A stretch of DNA of 64,000 bases from Candidatus Dormiibacterota bacterium. GTDB taxonomy: Bacteria; Chloroflexota; Dormibacteria; Aeolococcales; Aeolococcaceae. The position numbers and the translations under genes were made by a program. The notes below the pieces were generated by a model. The model ran no database searches and was not told where the DNA came from. It worked only from the letters and a program-made list of their open reading frames with translations. Shown here piece after piece: positions 60,719 through 64,000 of this stretch; positions within the stretch are counted from its first letter, which is position 1; every line of letters starts with the position of its first letter. The stretch spans positions 124,001 through 188,000 of the forward strand of contig PLZA01000044.1 of NCBI GenBank assembly GCA_003153505.1, written 5' to 3'.

Positions 60719-61617
60719 TCGCGCTGCTCTTCTTCGAGGTGCTGGTCATCCTCTGCCTCATCGCCGCGATCACGGTGTGGCAGCGGCCGGGCGTGCGTCC
60801 CGACGCGGGCGCTGCGGTCACGCGCCGGGTCGCTCCCCTGCTCGACGCGGAGCGGGATCTGGCCGCGTCGCTGGGCGTTCCGTTCGCCGTGTGGGCGGCG
60901 ATTCGGCTCACCCTGTTCGCCCTCGCCTTGCTCGTGGGGTTGACCAGTGGCGTCGTGGTGATCGCGGTCGTCCTGCTGCTGCTCGGAACGCTGGGCGTGC
61001 CCTGGTTGGTGGAGGACGTTGCCTCGGCGCGGCGATCGCGCGCATATCGCTCGCTGGTCGCGACCGTTCGCGACCTGGCCAACGGTTTGCAGCGCATGGG
61101 CAATCTCGACGCCGTGCTGCGCGAGGTGGCACAGCATCCGCGTCCCGAGCTGCGCGAGCTGCTGACGCCGCTGCAGACGGCGCTCTCGATGGAGGAGGGG
61201 CTGCTCGACATGGCCGAACGCTCCCGTTCCGCATTCGTCGAAGACGTGTGTGTGCTCCTGCTCGCCGGAAGGAGCCGCGATCCGCGCGAGCTCGTCCACC
61301 AACTCCGCGACCAGGTGATCCCGGAGCTCGAGGAGGACATCGCGCTGCTCGACGCCACCCGCGCCGCGGTGGCGGTGCAACGACGCAGCGCGCAGATGAT
61401 CGGCGCGGTGCTCGCGGTGCTCATCGGCGCCTTCAACACCGTCCCGGTGCTGCACGACTTCCTCGTCAGCGTCCAGGGGGAGATCACGCTCGTGATCGCG
61501 GCGCTGATCTTCGCGGGCTCCATCGCCATCATGGGCACCCTGCTGCGCACGCCTCGCCCGGCTCGCTGGGATGTGCGCCTGGTGCGCGCGGAGCTGGGGC
61601 GGATCGGTCGTGGCTGA
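60715..61617 (+). CDS. tadB: TadB-like inner-membrane platform protein
   Basis: A 300-residue membrane protein. N-terminal helices (LLFFEVLVILCLIAAITVW, LTLFALALLVGLTSGVVVIAVVLLLLGTLGVPWL) precede a cytoplasmic T2SSF-like helical region (VRDLANGLQRMGNLDAVLREVAQHP). C-terminal helices IGAVLAVLIGAFNTVPVL and ITLVIAALIFAGSIAIMGTLL follow. This fits TadB, the platform partner of TadA. The GTG start overlaps the tadA stop (GTGA). Confidence 0.82.
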   Translation: MIALLFFEVLVILCLIAAITVWQRPGVRPDAGAAVTRRVAPLLDAERDLAASLGVPFAVWAAIRLTLFALALLVGLTSGVVVIAVVLLLLGTLGVPWLVEDVASARRSRAYRSLVATVRDLANGLQRMGNLDAVLREVAQHPRPELRELLTPLQTALSMEEGLLDMAERSRSAFVEDVCVLLLAGRSRDPRELVHQLRDQVIPELEEDIALLDATRAAVAVQRRSAQMIGAVLAVLIGAFNTVPVLHDFLVSVQGEITLVIAALIFAGSIAIMGTLLRTPRPARWDVRLVRAELGRIGRG

Positions 61618-62515
61618 GGTCTGGCTGCCGTCGCTGCTGCTCGTGACCACGGCCGCATTGGCTGCGCTGGTCCTGGCGCGCAGCGGCGCGCTGCGAACCG
61701 CCGAAAGCGCCAGCATTCGCCGAGTCCGGGATCGGTTGATGCCCGATCACGGCCGTTGGGCGGCCGTTGTGGCACGCAACCCGATGGCGCGTGCCTTGCA
61801 GGATCGATTTGCGATCCGGCGGCTGCAGCTGGCCGCCGGTCGCGGCGAGACCCAGGCCTTCACACGCCGGGTGGTCGGCATCGCCGCCCTCACGGTCGCC
61901 GCCTGCAGCGTCCTCGACGGCGTGACCGTCCTCGCCGGCGACGGCCTCGTACTCGCTCCCGCGTTGATCCCGGTCGCAGCCGTCGTCGCGACCGCTCTGA
62001 GCGTGGCGAGCCTGCAACGAGAGGCCCGCCGCCGGCGTGAGACGGCCTCCCTCCAGGTGGCCAAGACCCTGCTGCTCTTCGGGCTGCTGCGTGTGCCCCC
62101 GGTGCACAGCCCCGAGGGGCTGGGTCCTGGAGACCCGCTGCTCGCTCTGGCGCGAAGCATGCGCGACCGCACCCTCGCCGAGATGCTGGGCAGCGAGCAG
62201 TGGCGTCAGACGAGTGACGTCCCGCCGCACTCCCGAGCCGAGCTGCTCGAGGCGGTGTCCGCCGCGTACCGCCTCCCCGTGCTGGCGCAGCTGGCTCAGG
62301 TCGTGCGAGCGGCCCAGGAGTATGGAGGCGGTGATCCAGCGACCGAGTACCTTGCCGCCGCGCGCTCGTTCACCGCGCAGCGCCTCGCCGACGCGCGGGT
62401 CCGCTTGGGTTCACGCACCATCACCGTGCTGGTGCCAATGGTCGGCCTGCTCGCAGCCATCTTCGTGGTCATCTTCTCGGCGGTCGCCTACGCCAGCGCC
62501 AACGGCGGGCTCTGA
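61610..62515 (+). CDS. tadC: TadC-like inner-membrane platform protein
   Basis: The product is 301 residues from GTG 61610, overlapping the tadB stop by eight bases. Membrane helices are seen at LPSLLLVTTAALAALVLAR, VVGIAALTVAACSVLDGVTVLAGDGLVLAPALIPVAAVVATALSV and ITVLVPMVGLLAAIFVVIFSAVAYA. The T2SSF-type cytoplasmic part contains LAQLAQVVRAAQEYGGGDPATEYLAAARSFTAQRLADAR. Second platform component next to TadB, as in other Tad loci. Confidence 0.82.
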   Translation: MAEVWLPSLLLVTTAALAALVLARSGALRTAESASIRRVRDRLMPDHGRWAAVVARNPMARALQDRFAIRRLQLAAGRGETQAFTRRVVGIAALTVAACSVLDGVTVLAGDGLVLAPALIPVAAVVATALSVASLQREARRRRETASLQVAKTLLLFGLLRVPPVHSPEGLGPGDPLLALARSMRDRTLAEMLGSEQWRQTSDVPPHSRAELLEAVSAAYRLPVLAQLAQVVRAAQEYGGGDPATEYLAAARSFTAQRLADARVRLGSRTITVLVPMVGLLAAIFVVIFSAVAYASANGGL

Positions 62516-62887
62516 GTGCGCCGGCACGCCTCCGTCCTGCTCGCGGTGGTCGGCGCTGTCGCGGTTGCGGCGCTGGTGCTCCCCCGGCCGAACCTCGCTG
62601 CGGCCATGGGATTCGTCAGCGGTGCGGATCAGACCGGGTTGGCCGCGCTGGCCGCCGCCGAGCTGCTGATCTGGGTAGCTATCCTGGCCGGTATCGTCCT
62701 GGTGCTGGCGCGCACGCTTGGCAGCGTCGGCCTTCGGGTGACCTCGACGCGCGTGCTGGCTGGCGTGACGCTCGCGGTATGTCTCGCGATCCTCGGCGTC
62801 GGAGTGGCGCGCCACAACAGCAACGCATATTCGATGTGCTGCGGCAGTATCAGCCAGGCTCGTCAGCAACTCGCGAAGGCACCATGA
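62516..62887 (+). CDS. Small membrane protein of the Tad operon
   Basis: The 123-residue product has three hydrophobic segments (ASVLLAVVGAVAVAALVLP, AAAELLIWVAILAGIVLVLARTL, VLAGVTLAVCLAILGVGVA) and a Cys-Cys-containing outer tail (NAYSMCCGSISQARQQL). No family recognised. GTG follows the tadC stop directly, and its own stop overlaps the next ATG. An assembly or channel accessory by position. Confidence 0.65.
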   Translation: MRRHASVLLAVVGAVAVAALVLPRPNLAAAMGFVSGADQTGLAALAAAELLIWVAILAGIVLVLARTLGSVGLRVTSTRVLAGVTLAVCLAILGVGVARHNSNAYSMCCGSISQARQQLAKAP

Positions 62888-64000
62888 GCACCACCCGGAT
62901 GCTGGTCAGCCTCCTCCCCGCCGAGGAGTCGGATCGGCTCCTGCGCGCGGTCCATGCGCTCCTGCCACCCGTGGTCGACGGCACCATCGCGCTGCTCCGC
63001 CCCCCGGAGCCGCATCTCGGTGATGCGGCACTTGGGCTCACCGATGCGGAGATCCTGATCATCCGCAACGCGGATCACGACGGAACGGCTGTACGCGACG
63101 CGGCGGACCAACGCCACCTGGTCTGGTGCCGCAACGACGTCGAGGCGGCGGGCATCCCGGCCGGCACCGGGACGGCCGTTGTCGCCGAGAGCCTCGAGGC
63201 GCTCGCCTGGGAGCTGGTGCGACGTCTGAGCGGCGATCTGAGCCCGAGCGGGCATGCACAGCTGGTGGCGATGTTGCACATGTCAGGCGTTTCCGACGAC
63301 ATCGCTCGAAGCCGCGAATCTGGCGAGGCATCCTCCACCGCAGCCACCTCACCGCAGCGGCGCAACGGGAGGGTTCCGGCGCCGCCGGCGTGGGCGCGCG
63401 GCGTGCTTCCCGGCAACGGTCCGGGCGCCGCCGCGGGTGTGCAGACGAGTCGTGAACCGGAGCCGGCGTCCAGCCCTCCGACCGCCGACCGTCGACCGCC
63501 ATCGGAACAGACCGGCGCGCACGCACCGCGGTTGCCGGTGACTCCGCTCGCGGCCCTCGCGGGAGTGAGGTCCGACCAGCCGTACCGCACGGCTACCGAC
63601 GACAACCCGTTCGGGGCGCTGGAAACACAGGATGCGTCGACCCATCTTCTGCCCGCGCATGGTGGCAGCCGCCTGCGGACGCTCATCGGGCGCGTGACTT
63701 CGTCGCGCCCACGGCTTCCGGCGCCCGACCTGGCCGGACTCGGCCAGGTCCTGCTCCGGGCCCACTCCACAGTGGTCACGGTCGGCACGCCCAAGGGCGG
63801 CCCGGGCAAGACCACCGAGGCGGCGGCGATCGGTGTCCTGGGGGCGCGCGCCGTCGAGCCACACGGCGGCAGCGCCGTGCTCGTCGACGCCAACCTCAAC
63901 AACCCCGACTCCTGGCGTCAGCTCGCCGTCCCGACCGACGCGCTCACGGTGCGCGAGGTGGTCGAGGCCCTCAATCGGGGCGCACTCGTGCCCAACGGTG
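62884..64000 (+). CDS. ParA/MinD-type ATPase fused to an N-terminal extension (runs off the window)
   Basis: ATG 62884 (ATGA overlap) opens a frame that is still open at the last base, about 372 codons. Residues 1-125 read as an alpha/beta module (RMLVSLLPAEESDRLLRAVHALLP, AALGLTDAEILIIRNADHD, HLVWCRNDVEAAGIP). About 150 disordered Pro/Ala/Ser-rich residues follow. The ATPase starts near 298 with VTVGTPKGGPGKTTEAAA (signature Lys304, Lys309) and AVLVDANLNNPDSWRQLAV. Walker A is intact here, unlike in the operon's TadZ, so this may be the working partner, possibly for the coupling or positioning of the transfer machine. Confidence 0.8.
   Translation, partial: MSTTRMLVSLLPAEESDRLLRAVHALLPPVVDGTIALLRPPEPHLGDAALGLTDAEILIIRNADHDGTAVRDAADQRHLVWCRNDVEAAGIPAGTGTAVVAESLEALAWELVRRLSGDLSPSGHAQLVAMLHMSGVSDDIARSRESGEASSTAATSPQRRNGRVPAPPAWARGVLPGNGPGAAAGVQTSREPEPASSPPTADRRPPSEQTGAHAPRLPVTPLAALAGVRSDQPYRTATDDNPFGALETQDASTHLLPAHGGSRLRTLIGRVTSSRPRLPAPDLAGLGQVLLRAHSTVVTVGTPKGGPGKTTEAAAIGVLGARAVEPHGGSAVLVDANLNNPDSWRQLAVPTDALTVREVVEALNRGALVPNG

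Larger units (their letters stand above)
9951..64000. mobile_element. Putative integrated conjugative element or integrated plasmid (right end beyond window)
   Basis: A contiguous block carries a MobF relaxase, a ParA/RHH partition pair, ParB, SSB, an ArdC antirestriction protein, VirB6- and VirB4-like transfer proteins and a Tad-like apparatus. Four of its operons share the same tandem-repeat promoter. A defence island and insertion sequences lie inside. No integrase, replication protein or TraG-type coupling protein was recognised in the window, so the element may continue to the right, and it could be an integrated plasmid. The left limit is placed at the first element-like gene; the true boundary is unknown. 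Confidence 0.5.

Noticed and set aside
1-64000. CRISPR array, rRNA operon or canonical tRNA gene
   Set aside because: No regularly spaced 25-40 bp repeats, no rRNA sequence and no complete cloverleaf were seen; the only tRNA-like stretch is degenerate.

Overview
The window is a GC-rich bacterial chromosome segment with many GTG starts, 4-bp ATGA/GTGA gene overlaps and several apparently leaderless promoters. This fits Actinomycetota or a neighbouring high-GC phylum (Chloroflexota or Dormibacterota type). No rRNA or housekeeping marker is present, so the phylum is an inference.

Layout. (1) 1-9.5 kb is an ordinary catabolic neighbourhood: an ABC-transporter solute-binding lipoprotein, an alpha/beta hydrolase of the dihydropseudooxynicotine-hydrolase type, a GntR/FCD regulator, and convergently a tightly packed hyuA-hyuB / FAH-family set, plus a second alpha/beta hydrolase. 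(2) 9.95-19 kb holds conjugative-element genes: a MobF (TrwC-like) relaxase-helicase, a type Ib-like partition pair (ParA plus ribbon-helix-helix partner), an OB-fold protein, a zinc-ribbon protein, a RadC-type JAMM protein and an ArdC-type antirestriction protein. (3) 19-30.6 kb is cargo broken by insertion sequences: a CWAVG-repeat propeller, an IS481 element, a degraded and an intact IS110 transposase, large secreted proteins (one frameshifted), a lipoprotein and a dead oxidoreductase. (4) 30.6-43 kb returns to element functions: SSB, a ParB-like protein interrupted by an in-frame TGA, an unusual two-component pair, then a plus-strand transfer operon (small proteins, VirB6/TrbL-like, VirB4-like ATPase, M23 peptidase, lipoprotein, secreted protein). 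(5) 43-56 kb is a defence block: a Hachiman-like HamA/HamB pair, two small genes, and a complete type I restriction-modification operon (HARE-HTH, HsdM, HsdS, HsdR). (6) 56.4-64 kb is a Tad-type pilus/secretion operon (TadE-like, CpaB, TadZ, TadA, TadB, TadC and a ParA-like fusion running off the window).

Two regulatory patterns tie regions 2, 4 and 6 together and are the most novel observations. First, four promoters (relaxase, parA, transfer operon, Tad operon) share a tandem repeat TGTAAGCG-N3-TGTGAGCG with an 11-bp period. It lies 17-18 bp before a -10-like hexamer, and three of the four genes start at or within a few bases of the predicted transcript start. Second, five minus-strand genes (zinc ribbon, JAMM protein, the ardC-upstream gene, SSB, ParB) share a leader. 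Each has a base-paired hairpin of differing sequence about 50-110 nt before the start, followed in most by an ATCAACC-CAC-GGAGG-like ribosome-binding context. Together these suggest one integrated element spanning at least 9.95-64 kb, with separately coordinated transfer and maintenance/antirestriction genes, and with IS-borne cargo and a defence island inside it.
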